From positions 1 to 29,578 of the forward strand of contig CAJUGL010000042.1 of assembly GCA_910586515.1 (NCBI GenBank): 29,578 nucleotides of DNA, given 5' to 3'. This stretch comes from an uncultured Acetatifactor sp. GTDB lineage: Bacteria > Bacillota > Clostridia > Lachnospirales > Lachnospiraceae. The notes under the pieces were generated by a model. It was not told the DNA's origin, searched no databases, and saw only the letters and a program-made list of their open reading frames with translations. The position numbers were made by a program, and so were the translations under genes. Positions 22,409-29,578 of this stretch are shown here, in pieces (position 1 is the first letter of the stretch; each line of letters begins with the position of its first letter).

Positions 22409-22987
22409 TTGAATGATAAAAAAATAATCTCAGCAATCGCAGCCCGGGATGAGAGGATGCTGGCATTTGTGGTACAGAAATATTCCAAGATTCTCTGGAA
22501 GATTGCCGCGTCCATTCTGATCAACGCGGCTTCCGTCCAGGATGTGGAGGAATGCGTAGCAGATGTGTTTATTTACCTGTGGCAATATCCTGAAAAGTAT
22601 GATTCTGACAAAGCGAAGTTATCTTCATGGCTTTCTGTAGTTGCAAGGTCAAAAGCAGTTGACAGCTACCGCCGGATTGCCAGAAAAAGAGAAATATCCA
22701 TGGAAGAAATTGTGGTAGAAAATCTGGGATATGCAGAAAACAGTGCGGCAGATGAAGAAATGTATTCCATGGAAGAAGCGAATTCCAAGGATAAATTGCG
22801 GTCTTGTATTGATGAACTGGATGAAAAGGAAAAAGAGCTAATCATGAGACGGTATTATTATGAGCAGAAACCGGCGGAGATTGCGGTGGCACTGGATATG
22901 CCAAAGAAACAGGTGGAAAACAGATTATATTATGTGAGACAGAAGCTGAGGAAAATGATGGAGAAGCGGGAAGGAGACCAGTCATAA
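22409..22987 (+). CDS. ECF-type RNA polymerase sigma factor
   Basis: A 192-residue sigma-70 family protein of the ECF type. Region 2 (about 18-92) has CVADVFIYLWQYPEKYD and LSSWLSVVARSKAVDSYRR; region 4 (about 130-185) has LDEKEKELIMRRYYYEQKPA and VALDMPKKQVENRLYYVRQKL. TTG at 22409 is preceded by AAAGAGG at 7 nt and gives the usual N-terminus; an in-frame ATG at 22364 has no ribosome site. The stop overlaps the next start (TAATG), the usual coupling of an ECF sigma with its anti-sigma or sensor. Confidence 0.9.
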   Translation: MNDKKIISAIAARDERMLAFVVQKYSKILWKIAASILINAASVQDVEECVADVFIYLWQYPEKYDSDKAKLSSWLSVVARSKAVDSYRRIARKREISMEEIVVENLGYAENSAADEEMYSMEEANSKDKLRSCIDELDEKEKELIMRRYYYEQKPAEIAVALDMPKKQVENRLYYVRQKLRKMMEKREGDQS

Positions 22988-23058
22988 TGGAAAAAAGGCA
23001 TCCCATGAAAGAAAACCATTTCATGAAAGAAAAGCATTCCATGAAAAAATACAACAGG
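22987..23058 (+). repeat. 18-bp tandem repeats at the start of the LytM-like gene
   Basis: Units begin at 22987, 23005, 23023 and 23041 (the last is partial). Units 2 and 3 read ATGAAAGAAAACCATTTC and ATGAAAGAAAAGCATTCC. They keep the frame and put an in-frame ATG at the head of every unit. Confidence 0.85.
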
Positions 23059-24039
23059 AAAAACCTTAAGGCTATACAGACTATTGTGCAGGAAAAAACA
23101 GGGGCAGCCATTGTTCCGGAGAGAAAGCCGGCCGGGTATAAGGTCAGGCAGATGGCGCTTTTGGCGGGCAGTCTGTTGTGTTTTGTTATACTGTGTGCTT
23201 TTGCATATGCAAAGTTTTCAGACCTGAACGGGGATGTGGCAGGGTTTGCGCCAGCCTATCAGGGTGACGGCAGATTTGAAATTGTCATTGTCAATGAATC
23301 CGGCAGGGAATTAAAGCTGCAGGATAATGTCAAGGTCATGCAGTGGTCAACCGGTGAAGAAGTGGAAGGGGACAATGGAAAGATCAGGATGTCAGGACTG
23401 ACGATAGCCCCCCACTCCCAGGGAGTCGTTTCCATTGACATATCAGAAGGCTATGATGTGAAGGCAATGGAAGAAAATCTGCCGGAAGGAGATTGGTACT
23501 ATTTTGTCCTCACGAATAACAATTTTGCCTTTGGGCAGGACTGGATGTGTTTCTTTGATTTTGAAATCAGGGAGACTAAGGAGGTCATGGACGAAGCAGT
23601 TGATTTCATGGAGCAGCGGGCAGAGAGGCAAAAAACAGGGGAACAGCAATACAGTACAGGGGAGCTGGTTGATCCGGACTGGATCTGGCCGACGGTCAGC
23701 CGGGATGTATCGGGGCTTTATGGCTGGCAGGAAAACGGAATTTATTCGGATCATGTGAATATCGTTGGAACGGCCGGGGATGAGATCTATGCAGTCGCGG
23801 ACGGAGTGGTGACGGAGGCGTCCTTTGAAAGCTCTACAGGGAACTTTATCATAGTTGATTTAGGAGAAGGCATTACTGTTAAATACGGCCATCTGAAGGA
23901 GATAAAGGTGTCTGAAGGCGAGGAAATAAAGCAGGGGCAGGTTATTGCAACACTGGGACAGACCGGAATGGCGACAGGCCCGAACCTGCTGTTTGAAGTA
24001 AGCATCAATGGGGAGAATGTCAATCCATTTGTGGAATAG
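22987..24039 (+). CDS. Membrane protein with degenerate LytM/M23 domain, candidate anti-sigma or sensor
   Basis: A 350-residue protein. The cytoplasmic N-terminus (1-54) begins with 6-residue repeats (MKENHF, MKEKHS), one helix spans about 55-76, and the rest is outside the cell. Residues 245-350 form a LytM/M23 fold (ADGVVTEASF, VKYGHLKEI, GQVIATLGQTG, then FEVSINGENVNP). The metal site is destroyed: the HxxxD pair reads S254...N258 and the HxH motif reads GPNLLFE (N333, L335). Only H302 remains. It is thus probably a binding domain for peptidoglycan rather than a hydrolase. Overlap with the sigma gene and the one-helix topology suggest it controls the sigma factor, by inference. Confidence 0.87.
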   Translation: MEKRHPMKENHFMKEKHSMKKYNRKNLKAIQTIVQEKTGAAIVPERKPAGYKVRQMALLAGSLLCFVILCAFAYAKFSDLNGDVAGFAPAYQGDGRFEIVIVNESGRELKLQDNVKVMQWSTGEEVEGDNGKIRMSGLTIAPHSQGVVSIDISEGYDVKAMEENLPEGDWYYFVLTNNNFAFGQDWMCFFDFEIRETKEVMDEAVDFMEQRAERQKTGEQQYSTGELVDPDWIWPTVSRDVSGLYGWQENGIYSDHVNIVGTAGDEIYAVADGVVTEASFESSTGNFIIVDLGEGITVKYGHLKEIKVSEGEEIKQGQVIATLGQTGMATGPNLLFEVSINGENVNPFVE

Positions 24040-24112
24040 AGGGGATTTCCTATCAAAAGTAAAAGACAGCTTCCAACAGCCTATATCGGCTGGGAGCGGA
24101 ACGGAGACGGAT

Positions 24113-25315
24113 ATGTATAAAAAACGTGTGATAAAGGCAGTTATGATAATTATGGCGGCTGTCTGTTTTATGACAGCCTGCGCACAGAAACCGGACAGCG
24201 AGGAACGGGGAGGCATCAGGGTTGCCGTGGGAGGTAATGAGTACCAGGAGAGCCAGACAGGGGAAGGCGGAGGGGAAAGCCAGTCAGGTGAGGCAAAGCC
24301 TGCTTCGGATGACGCGTCTCTTCCGGATAGCGGCTCCCCTGAAAATGATCCTATAGAATCCTCCGGTCTTTCTTCAGACAGGGAGATTTCAGAAATCCTT
24401 GCTGCCTGCGCAGATACAAGGATTGAACAGACTATCACGGCGGCAGACGGGACATTGCTTTCTATCAGTGCTGATGTCAACGTGGAGGGGATAACCAGAG
24501 TCAGCCAGTATGAATATGTCCTGGAAGACATTACCGAGGAAAGACGTGCAGCCCTGTTTGAGTCGGTATTTCCAGAAACGGCGGACCAGGCAGAATATGA
24601 TGAAATGAATGATGTTTGGACGCTGGATATCGATTCTGCCATAAGGAACTATTTTCTGTACCAGATCAGCTATTCCAACGGCGGGGCAACCATTCCCGGT
24701 GAACAGATCATCGTGTTTGAGAACCGGTATTATGACCTGTATCCGTTTGAAGATAACCGGCTGGGTTCCGTTTCGGACAGCAGGATAAACACTTCCCTGG
24801 ACGGGGCGGAGGACATATGCAGGCGGGTGGTGGAGGCCATAACAGACACAGGGGATTACGCAGTGGACTTTATCCACGCTTACGGGAACAATGGGAGACG
24901 CCCTTACCTGAAGCTGGTGTATAAGCGTATGCTGGACGGTATGCCAGTAACGGCATATAATGACCTAGCGCTCCTGTTTGACAATGAAGGCATTGAGAAG
25001 GTGTCCGGCTCCCTGTTTTCCGTAAAAGACACTGGACTGGAAGGGACAATACTTTCCCCAGATGAGGCTGTATGGAAACTGCAGGAACAGGCGGCATTTT
25101 TGAACTTTGAGGGGGCAGGACGGGTATCGGCAAGCGAGATTACCCTGGAATATGTGGTGGTCATTTCTGCTGATGGAAAGATACTGGTCACGCCTGTCTG
25201 GAGGTTCCTGCTTGGGGAGGATGGGGATGAAAGAAATTTCCAGCGCCAGAAGATACTCGGCGTTGATGCAGTCACAGGGGAACTGATTTGGGAAGAACGG
25301 GGGAATACACTGTGA
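24113..25315 (+). CDS. Lipoprotein of unknown function
   Basis: A 400-residue lipoprotein. The signal peptide (KKRVIKAVMIIMAAVCFMTA) ends in a lipobox with lipid-modified C23. A Ser/Gly/Glu-rich linker (about 30-95) leads to a globular region with two related-looking halves, the second with YAVDFIHAYGNNGRRPYLKL and a closing GVDAVTGELIW typical of PepSY-like or YycI-like extracytoplasmic domains; that last comparison is weak. The ATG at 24113 follows CGGAG by about 7 nt. It sits between the LytM-like protein and the permeases and may be the substrate-binding or sensing part of the system. Confidence 0.82.
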   Translation: MYKKRVIKAVMIIMAAVCFMTACAQKPDSEERGGIRVAVGGNEYQESQTGEGGGESQSGEAKPASDDASLPDSGSPENDPIESSGLSSDREISEILAACADTRIEQTITAADGTLLSISADVNVEGITRVSQYEYVLEDITEERRAALFESVFPETADQAEYDEMNDVWTLDIDSAIRNYFLYQISYSNGGATIPGEQIIVFENRYYDLYPFEDNRLGSVSDSRINTSLDGAEDICRRVVEAITDTGDYAVDFIHAYGNNGRRPYLKLVYKRMLDGMPVTAYNDLALLFDNEGIEKVSGSLFSVKDTGLEGTILSPDEAVWKLQEQAAFLNFEGAGRVSASEITLEYVVVISADGKILVTPVWRFLLGEDGDERNFQRQKILGVDAVTGELIWEERGNTL

Positions 25316-26133
25316 GCAGGTCATTAGGCAGAAGATTAAAAATGAGTATTTTTTCCCCGGCGATGCTTGTGAGTGTCTTTGTGGGGGCTTGGTTTCTGAT
25401 GTGGAGCCGGGTGGCAAACCTTATCAGTTATAATGCGAAATATGGCGCGGCACTGACTTTTAAGGATATGGGGGCTGTTTTTCTGGATGACATTGCAGTA
25501 TCCCACACCTTAAGCGGCTATGATCTGTTTGCGCCGATCCTGGCAGTGCTGCCTGCTGCAGCGGCGTTTTGTGATGACTATAACAGTGGTTACATAAAAT
25601 CCATATTGACCAGAGTTTCAAAGCGCCGGTATATCAGGGAGACTTTGCTTTGCTCCTCCATAGCGGGAGGGCTGGCAGTATTCCTGCCGTGTTTCCTGTC
25701 AGGAGTGTTCTATCTGGTAAACGGGAAGCTGGATACCCTGGAAAATGTGAACAGCTGGGGGTATTCCACGACATTTGATGAAACGGTATATGCCGGGATG
25801 CAGTATGTGTGGGGCGGTCTGCTGCTTGCACTTATGTTGATGGCGCTTGCTTTCTTATTTGGGGCAATCTGGTCTGATATAGGTCTGCTGGTATCCGTCC
25901 TGCTCCCGAATAAGTATCTGGCGCTGGCGGCACCCTTTGCGCTCTATTTTTCCATACACCTGATTTTTTACCGGATAGGGTTTCTCCTGGTGTTAAGCCC
26001 GGTCAATATGCTGATGCCGGACACTACATTCATACCATTTACTCTGTATCCGCTGCTTTACGAAGTGCTGCTGTTGGGACTGGTCTGCGTTTTATTTTCC
26101 GTATTGGCGAAAAGGAGGTTGTGGGATGTTTAA
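25312..26133 (+). CDS. ABC-2-like permease subunit 1
   Basis: A 273-residue membrane protein with about six helices (near 13-30, 70-86, 113-136, 167-187, 190-215, 249-266). The cytoplasmic stretch CDDYNSGYIKSILTRVSKRR (87-106) matches the coupling region of ABC-2 permeases. GTG at 25312 overlaps the lipoprotein stop by 4 nt (GTGA), which supports this start over one 24 nt upstream. It likely forms the membrane channel with the next two permeases and the ATPase at 27837. Confidence 0.85.
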   Translation: MSRSLGRRLKMSIFSPAMLVSVFVGAWFLMWSRVANLISYNAKYGAALTFKDMGAVFLDDIAVSHTLSGYDLFAPILAVLPAAAAFCDDYNSGYIKSILTRVSKRRYIRETLLCSSIAGGLAVFLPCFLSGVFYLVNGKLDTLENVNSWGYSTTFDETVYAGMQYVWGGLLLALMLMALAFLFGAIWSDIGLLVSVLLPNKYLALAAPFALYFSIHLIFYRIGFLLVLSPVNMLMPDTTFIPFTLYPLLYEVLLLGLVCVLFSVLAKRRLWDV

Positions 26134-26974
26134 GATATGCCGGCATCAGCTGCGGATGGCGTGTGGCTCCCCACGCTTTTATATTGCATTGTTTCTGGGA
26201 TGTGCCATACATATTGTGGGCATCATGCCGCTGCTTGAATATGGGTCAGGGATTGGCAGGCCCTTATGTATATTGGAAGGGTTTGTCTATTTCTGCTGTG
26301 AAAGGTACACCACGTCAGCGGTTTTTCTGGGCATTGTGTTCCTGGTTTCGGATATCCCCTTTTCTTCCGAAAATGAGACATATACCCTTTTGCGCGTTTC
26401 CCGTAAAAAATGGCTGGCAGGTAAAGTAATGTACCTGTTTGGTGCCTGCGTCCTGTTTTACACGGTGGTGTTTCTTTCGGGAACGGCGTTCCTTTCGGGC
26501 AATGCTTATGCGGGGAATTTCTGGAGTGAGCCTTTTTATTATCTGTCACAGGGAATGGATGCCGGGGATTACAGCGCCTATTTCCCGTATCCCCATATTC
26601 TGATGCTCTCTCCCCTGCAGGCGGTTCTCATCGGTTTTTCGCTGGATGTGGCATATGCGTTTGTCATGAGCCTTTTCCTTTTTTTCTGTAACCTGAAGCT
26701 GTCGAGAAACTTAGGGTACGCAGCCACCATGCTGCTCCATGCGGTATTTTACCTGATACTCAGCGTTTTCCAGTCCCGTTATTATGCAAGGTACTCCCTT
26801 TTGGGGAACAGTATGCTGATGTACCACAGCGTACATGGGCAGTATGGGGAATTGCTGCCGCCGTTCTGGCAGTCTTTTATAGTCTTTGGGGGAGCGGCAG
26901 TCATTTTAATCCTTATGATTTTTAAGGGCATCCGGAGGTATGATTTCAGGATAACGGTGGGGACGAGACAATGA
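26126..26974 (+). CDS. ABC-2-like permease subunit 2
   Basis: A 282-residue membrane protein with about six helices. A coupling motif analogous to subunit 1 is seen at SENETYTLLRVSRKKWLAGK (81-100). AAAGGAGG lies just before the ATG, which overlaps the previous stop by 8 nt. It is not a close duplicate of subunit 1. Confidence 0.85.
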   Translation: MFKICRHQLRMACGSPRFYIALFLGCAIHIVGIMPLLEYGSGIGRPLCILEGFVYFCCERYTTSAVFLGIVFLVSDIPFSSENETYTLLRVSRKKWLAGKVMYLFGACVLFYTVVFLSGTAFLSGNAYAGNFWSEPFYYLSQGMDAGDYSAYFPYPHILMLSPLQAVLIGFSLDVAYAFVMSLFLFFCNLKLSRNLGYAATMLLHAVFYLILSVFQSRYYARYSLLGNSMLMYHSVHGQYGELLPPFWQSFIVFGGAAVILILMIFKGIRRYDFRITVGTRQ

Positions 26975-27717
26975 GAAAATGGAGAAGGAGATTCCAATGG
27001 GAAAAACTTTTCCCATGGAAAAAAGGATTTCCATGGAGGATTGCCGGTCGGATACTGGACAGACGTGCCATTATGATATATTTTGCGGCATGGCTGCTGT
27101 TTTTTGCTGTCACGCCGGGGCATAAAGGAGCAATGGCTATTCTGGGAGGCTTTTCCCCGCAGGAGAGCAGGGGGATGGACATTCTGGGAATCATACGCTG
27201 GAACCTGTGTGTGCTGCCGCCGGTTGCGGTCAGCATCCTTTTCATGGATGTGGAAATGGGTGTGCTTAGGGTTTACACCATGGTCAGGTCAGGGAGTATG
27301 AAAAAATGGTTCCTGGCTCGGTTACTGGGCATTGCAGCAGCCAATCTGGTCTATCTGCTCCTGTTTGTGGGGATTGCAGAAATAGGTATGGGGAGTGGCG
27401 ACTATAAAAGGAATGGCTTCGGGCTTTTTCTGGCGGTTTTCTTTCTGCACAGTTTCCTTATGTCTGTGTTTTCCGTGGCATTGTGCGGGAAAAACAGGAG
27501 AGTCCATAAAGCCGTGGTTTTTTATCTCTTAGTGGAGGGGATCATGGTTGTCATAGGGGATAATTTTCCCCGGACAGCCGCCTGCCTTCCGCCTTATTGG
27601 GGAATGATACAGCAGGTTGGCGGAAGCAGCACAGGTTATCTTTTTGGAATCATAATTTTATCGGCTGTGATCATTGTTGTTTCAGCTGTATTTATCAAAA
27701 AGGGCCTGCGGGCATAG
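26971..27717 (+). CDS. ABC-2-like permease subunit 3
   Basis: A 248-residue membrane protein. The N-terminus carries an odd basic/aromatic repeat, FQWEKL-FPWKKG-FPWRIA (8-25), encoded by 18-bp repeats, before the first helix (about 34-48). The motif VEMGVLRVYTMVRSGSMKKW (94-113) again matches the ABC-2 coupling region. The start overlaps the previous stop (ATGA). Three different permeases for one ATPase is unusual. Confidence 0.84.
   Translation: MRKWRRRFQWEKLFPWKKGFPWRIAGRILDRRAIMIYFAAWLLFFAVTPGHKGAMAILGGFSPQESRGMDILGIIRWNLCVLPPVAVSILFMDVEMGVLRVYTMVRSGSMKKWFLARLLGIAAANLVYLLLFVGIAEIGMGSGDYKRNGFGLFLAVFFLHSFLMSVFSVALCGKNRRVHKAVVFYLLVEGIMVVIGDNFPRTAACLPPYWGMIQQVGGSSTGYLFGIIILSAVIIVVSAVFIKKGLRA
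26992..27045 (+). repeat. 18-bp tandem repeats with palindromes at the start of permease 3
   Basis: Units start at 26992, 27010 and 27028 (TTCCAATGGGAAAAACTT, TTCCCATGGAAAAAAGGA, TTTCCATGGAGGATTGCC). Two perfect dyads arise: ATGGGAAAA/TTTTCCCAT (26997-27016) and CCATGGAAA/TTTCCATGG (27013-27036). The 12-mer ATGGAAAAAAGG is shared with the repeat at 22987. Confidence 0.85.
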
Positions 27718-27730
27718 CAAATAAAGTTGT

Positions 27731-27784
27731 GTATCACAATGAAGATTCATATCATAATGAAACTTCGTATCATAAGCGGAATGA
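27731..27784 (+). repeat. 18-bp tandem repeats upstream of the ATPase gene
   Basis: Three units start at 27731, 27749 and 27767 (GTATCACAATGAAGATTC, ATATCATAATGAAACTTC, GTATCATAAGCGGAATGA). They fill half of the 119-nt gap between permease 3 and the ATPase, a region otherwise without a gene. Confidence 0.75.
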
Positions 27785-27836
27785 TGGTTTGATAAATATA
27801 AAGAAGCTGTGCCGGCACAGCGGAAGTGAGGAAAAC

Positions 27837-28469
27837 ATGGAAAATGCGGTTATCGTGGAAGATATAGTAAAGTCTTTTAAGGGCATCCGGGTACTGGATC
27901 ATGTGAACATTTCTTTTGAAAAAGGCAAGATCCATGGCATTATTGGCAGGAATGGTTCGGGCAAGACAGTCCTTATTAAGATAATATGCGGTCTGGTGCA
28001 GCCGGATGAGGGGCATGTGCGGGTGAATGGGAAAGAGATTGGGAAGGATGTGGATTTCCCGGAAAATATAGGTGTCATTATAGAGGCTCCCGGCTTTCTG
28101 CCTTCTTTAAGTGCCTATAAAAATCTGGACTATCTGGCATCCTTAAGGGGCGTGATCGGGAAAGAGCAGATCCGCAGTGCCATATCTGCGGTAGGGCTTG
28201 ATCCGGATGATAAAAAGCATGTGGGAAAGTATTCCCTGGGAATGAAACAGCGACTGGGGATAGCACAGGCAATCATGGAAGACCCGGATATACTGATTCT
28301 GGACGAACCTATGAATGCACTGGACAAGAGTGGTGTGGCAGAGATCAGGGAGCTGCTGTTACGTCTGAAAGGAGAAGGGAAAACAATCCTGATCGTGTCA
28401 CACAATCCAGAGGATATCCATATGCTGTGCGACACAGTACATGAAATGGACGGAGGAAAATTGTGCTGA
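27837..28469 (+). CDS. ABC transporter ATPase for the three-permease system
   Basis: A 210-residue ATPase of the CcmA/BcrA-like group. It shows Walker A GRNGSGKT (37-44), a Q-loop replaced by glutamate in VIIEAP (E83), a divergent signature YSLGMKQRL (132-140), Walker B ILILDEP (152-158) and H-loop SHN (H189). SxGMKQR and IIEAP are the forms usual in BcrA/lantibiotic-immunity ATPases. The ATG at 27837 follows GTGAGG; the frame extends upstream through the 18-bp repeats but has no site there. It probably energises the three permeases. Confidence 0.93.
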   Translation: MENAVIVEDIVKSFKGIRVLDHVNISFEKGKIHGIIGRNGSGKTVLIKIICGLVQPDEGHVRVNGKEIGKDVDFPENIGVIIEAPGFLPSLSAYKNLDYLASLRGVIGKEQIRSAISAVGLDPDDKKHVGKYSLGMKQRLGIAQAIMEDPDILILDEPMNALDKSGVAEIRELLLRLKGEGKTILIVSHNPEDIHMLCDTVHEMDGGKLC

Positions 28470-28493
28470 TTTTTCGGGTGTTCTCCCAGTGTT

Positions 28494-28549
28494 AAGTGCC
28501 TTCCCCGGTTTTTTATCTGTCTTTCGGGGAAAAAATCTGTATGTCGGGA
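28494..28549 (+). repeat. Terminator plus tandem-box block, copy 3 (left arm lost)
   Basis: The 56 bases from AAGTGCC to TCGGGA are identical to copy 2 over their length apart from one missing G at the end. The left hairpin arm GGGGAAGGC is absent, so no terminator stem can form here. Boxes lie at 28515-28530 and 28535-28549. It lies between the ATPase gene and the CPBP-family gene. Confidence 0.88.
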
Positions 28550-28576
28550 TGAAGTGAATGATATTTAGAGGGGATT

Positions 28577-29428
28577 ATGTTACAGTTAAACTATTTGAAA
28601 AACGAAACGGAGGAAAACGCTTTGAAAAGGATAGTGATAACTTTTATAGAATGTATATGCTTTTTCTTAGGGTGGGCAATATTGTCAGCGGTGTTGCCTT
28701 TGTCCAATTCGGATAATCCTGCTGTATGGAGATTATGGGCAGAAATCACACCGTTGTTGTCAATTATAGCATTTACATTCATTTTTTGGTTAATTGAAAA
28801 GAAAACTATAAAATTACAACTTTTTAATAATCCAGTAAAAGGAACTATGATAGGAATTATAACGGGAATTTTGTGGTTAGGTTTTCCAGTTGTTATTATG
28901 AAGTTGATGGGAGTTATAGATTTTAGCAGAAAGAATGATATTCCTTTATTTTTCGTATGGGTATTGGCGGCTTTTCTGAATGTTATCATGCAGGAACTGC
29001 TTGTGAGGGGCTTACTTTATCAAATGCTGAAACAAAAGTATAATATCGTGGTTTCTACCATAGTAACCACGACGCTGTTTACATTATTGCATGGAGGCGC
29101 ATTTGAGGCGGGCGTGGTTCCGGTAGTGAATATTCTCACAATGAGTCTGCTTATGACGGTTATTTTGGAATATAGCGGTTCTCTTATAGCACCAACAGTC
29201 ATGCACTTTATATGGAATGGGATAGGTGCGTTAGTATTAGGTGGTGTGTCACTGGCAGATGATTACCCGCATCTGCTGAATATGACCTTTTCAGGAAGTG
29301 ACCTTTTATCTGGCGGGGAATGTAAAATAGAAGGAAGTATTGTTGTTTTGGCAGTTAATGTCATACTGCTTGCAGTATTTATCGGATTACAGAGAAAAAA
29401 TAGGAATGGTATAGCAGATCATGTATAA
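28577..29428 (+). CDS. CPBP-family (Abi/Rce1-like) intramembrane protein
   Basis: A 283-residue membrane protein with about seven or eight helices. The CPBP motifs are visible: QELLVRG (Q139, E140, R144), FTLLH (F168, H172) and HFIWN (H210, N214). The first glutamate of the usual EExxxR is glutamine, which may weaken protease activity. Such proteins often sit in bacteriocin loci and act in processing or self-immunity. GAGGGG lies just before the ATG at 28577. It is lower in GC than its neighbours and followed by a LytTR-like regulator. Confidence 0.9.
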   Translation: MLQLNYLKNETEENALKRIVITFIECICFFLGWAILSAVLPLSNSDNPAVWRLWAEITPLLSIIAFTFIFWLIEKKTIKLQLFNNPVKGTMIGIITGILWLGFPVVIMKLMGVIDFSRKNDIPLFFVWVLAAFLNVIMQELLVRGLLYQMLKQKYNIVVSTIVTTTLFTLLHGGAFEAGVVPVVNILTMSLLMTVILEYSGSLIAPTVMHFIWNGIGALVLGGVSLADDYPHLLNMTFSGSDLLSGGECKIEGSIVVLAVNVILLAVFIGLQRKNRNGIADHV

Positions 29429-29496
29429 TAATAAGGGGTATTGCATCCACACCACAGTACCAATCCCAACCATAAATCAGCAAAGGAGGCACACCA

Positions 29497-29578
29497 ATGC
29501 TTCAGATAGCAGTCTGCGAGGATGAACAGGCGGACAGGGATCACCTCATAGGCATCCTGAAACCGCTTTTAGACAAAT
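29497..29578 (+). CDS. LytTR/AgrA-like response regulator, 5' part (cut by window end)
   Basis: The first 27 residues, MLQIAVCEDEQADRDHLIGI and onward, are the start of a receiver domain of the AgrA/LytR type (acidic CEDE). AAAGGAGG (29482-29489) is well placed before ATG 29497. The DNA-binding domain lies beyond the window. A decayed copy of this same gene start is at 22071-22125. Confidence 0.85.
   Translation, partial: MLQIAVCEDEQADRDHLIGILKPLLDK

Noticed and set aside
22987..27784. CRISPR array made from the 18-bp repeats
   Set aside because: Units are directly adjacent without spacers and too short; no cas genes are present.
27597..27836. Longer N-terminus of the second ABC ATPase
   Set aside because: It overlaps permease 3 in another frame and runs through the 18-bp repeats; the ATG at 27837 has a ribosome site and matches the normal ATPase start.
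474..29578. Right attachment site inside the window
   Set aside because: I looked for a second copy of the tRNA-Cys 3' end and saw none; the element continues past the window.

Overview
The window looks like the left part of an integrated mobile element (ICE, plasmid-derived island or similar) in a Clostridia genome, most likely Lachnospiraceae. That assignment is inference. It rests on strong AGGAGG-type ribosome binding sites, the family mix (tyrosine integrase with a small excisionase-like HTH gene, YqaJ exonuclease, RecD2-type helicase, ParM/ParR, ECF sigma, LytTR-type regulator) and the contrast between a GC-rich replication block and more AT-rich regulatory and transport blocks. No relaxase, VirB4 or coupling protein is visible, so conjugation is not shown, and the right end lies outside the window.

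Layout. (1) 1-503: tRNA-Asn, tRNA-Glu, a tRNA-Cys broken off in its T arm, then an intact tRNA-Cys with its terminator; this is the probable integration site. (2) 664-2239, minus strand: integrase and excisionase-like gene. (3) 2240-3028: a long non-coding leader with a candidate promoter and three inverted repeats. (4) 3029-13404: a compact plus-strand operon for DNA processing: unknown protein, YqaJ nuclease, DUF4406-like protein, RecD2-like helicase, methylase-fold protein lacking its catalytic motif, possible annealing protein and CHC2/toprim-like primase. (5) 13417-14879: a separately promoted ParM/ParR-like segregation pair. (6) 14907-16403: two successive modules, each an XRE repressor divergent from a small acidic protein, each with clear palindromic operators.

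(7) 16420-29578: three transcription units, each preceded by a copy of the same block, a terminator hairpin followed by two 16-bp direct repeats with a 20-bp period. Unit A is an OmpR-type regulator and histidine kinase, then a MacB/BceAB-like ABC exporter and a DUF4430-like anchored protein. Unit B is an ECF sigma factor, a membrane protein with a zinc-ligand-less LytM domain, a lipoprotein, three ABC-2-like permeases and an ATPase. Unit C is a CPBP-family membrane protein followed by a LytTR/AgrA-like regulator cut by the window edge. A decayed copy of that regulator's 5' end lies just before the second block, so these units probably arose by duplication or recombination of a common cassette.

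How it may work together: Int and Xis move the element; the YqaJ nuclease, annealing-like protein, helicase and primase replicate or repair it; ParM/ParR and the XRE modules maintain it; the right half is a cargo of envelope-sensing regulators and exporters, possibly co-regulated through the shared repeat. The features most worth following up are this repeat cassette, the ECF sigma/pseudo-LytM pair, and 18-bp tandem repeats at three places in unit B.
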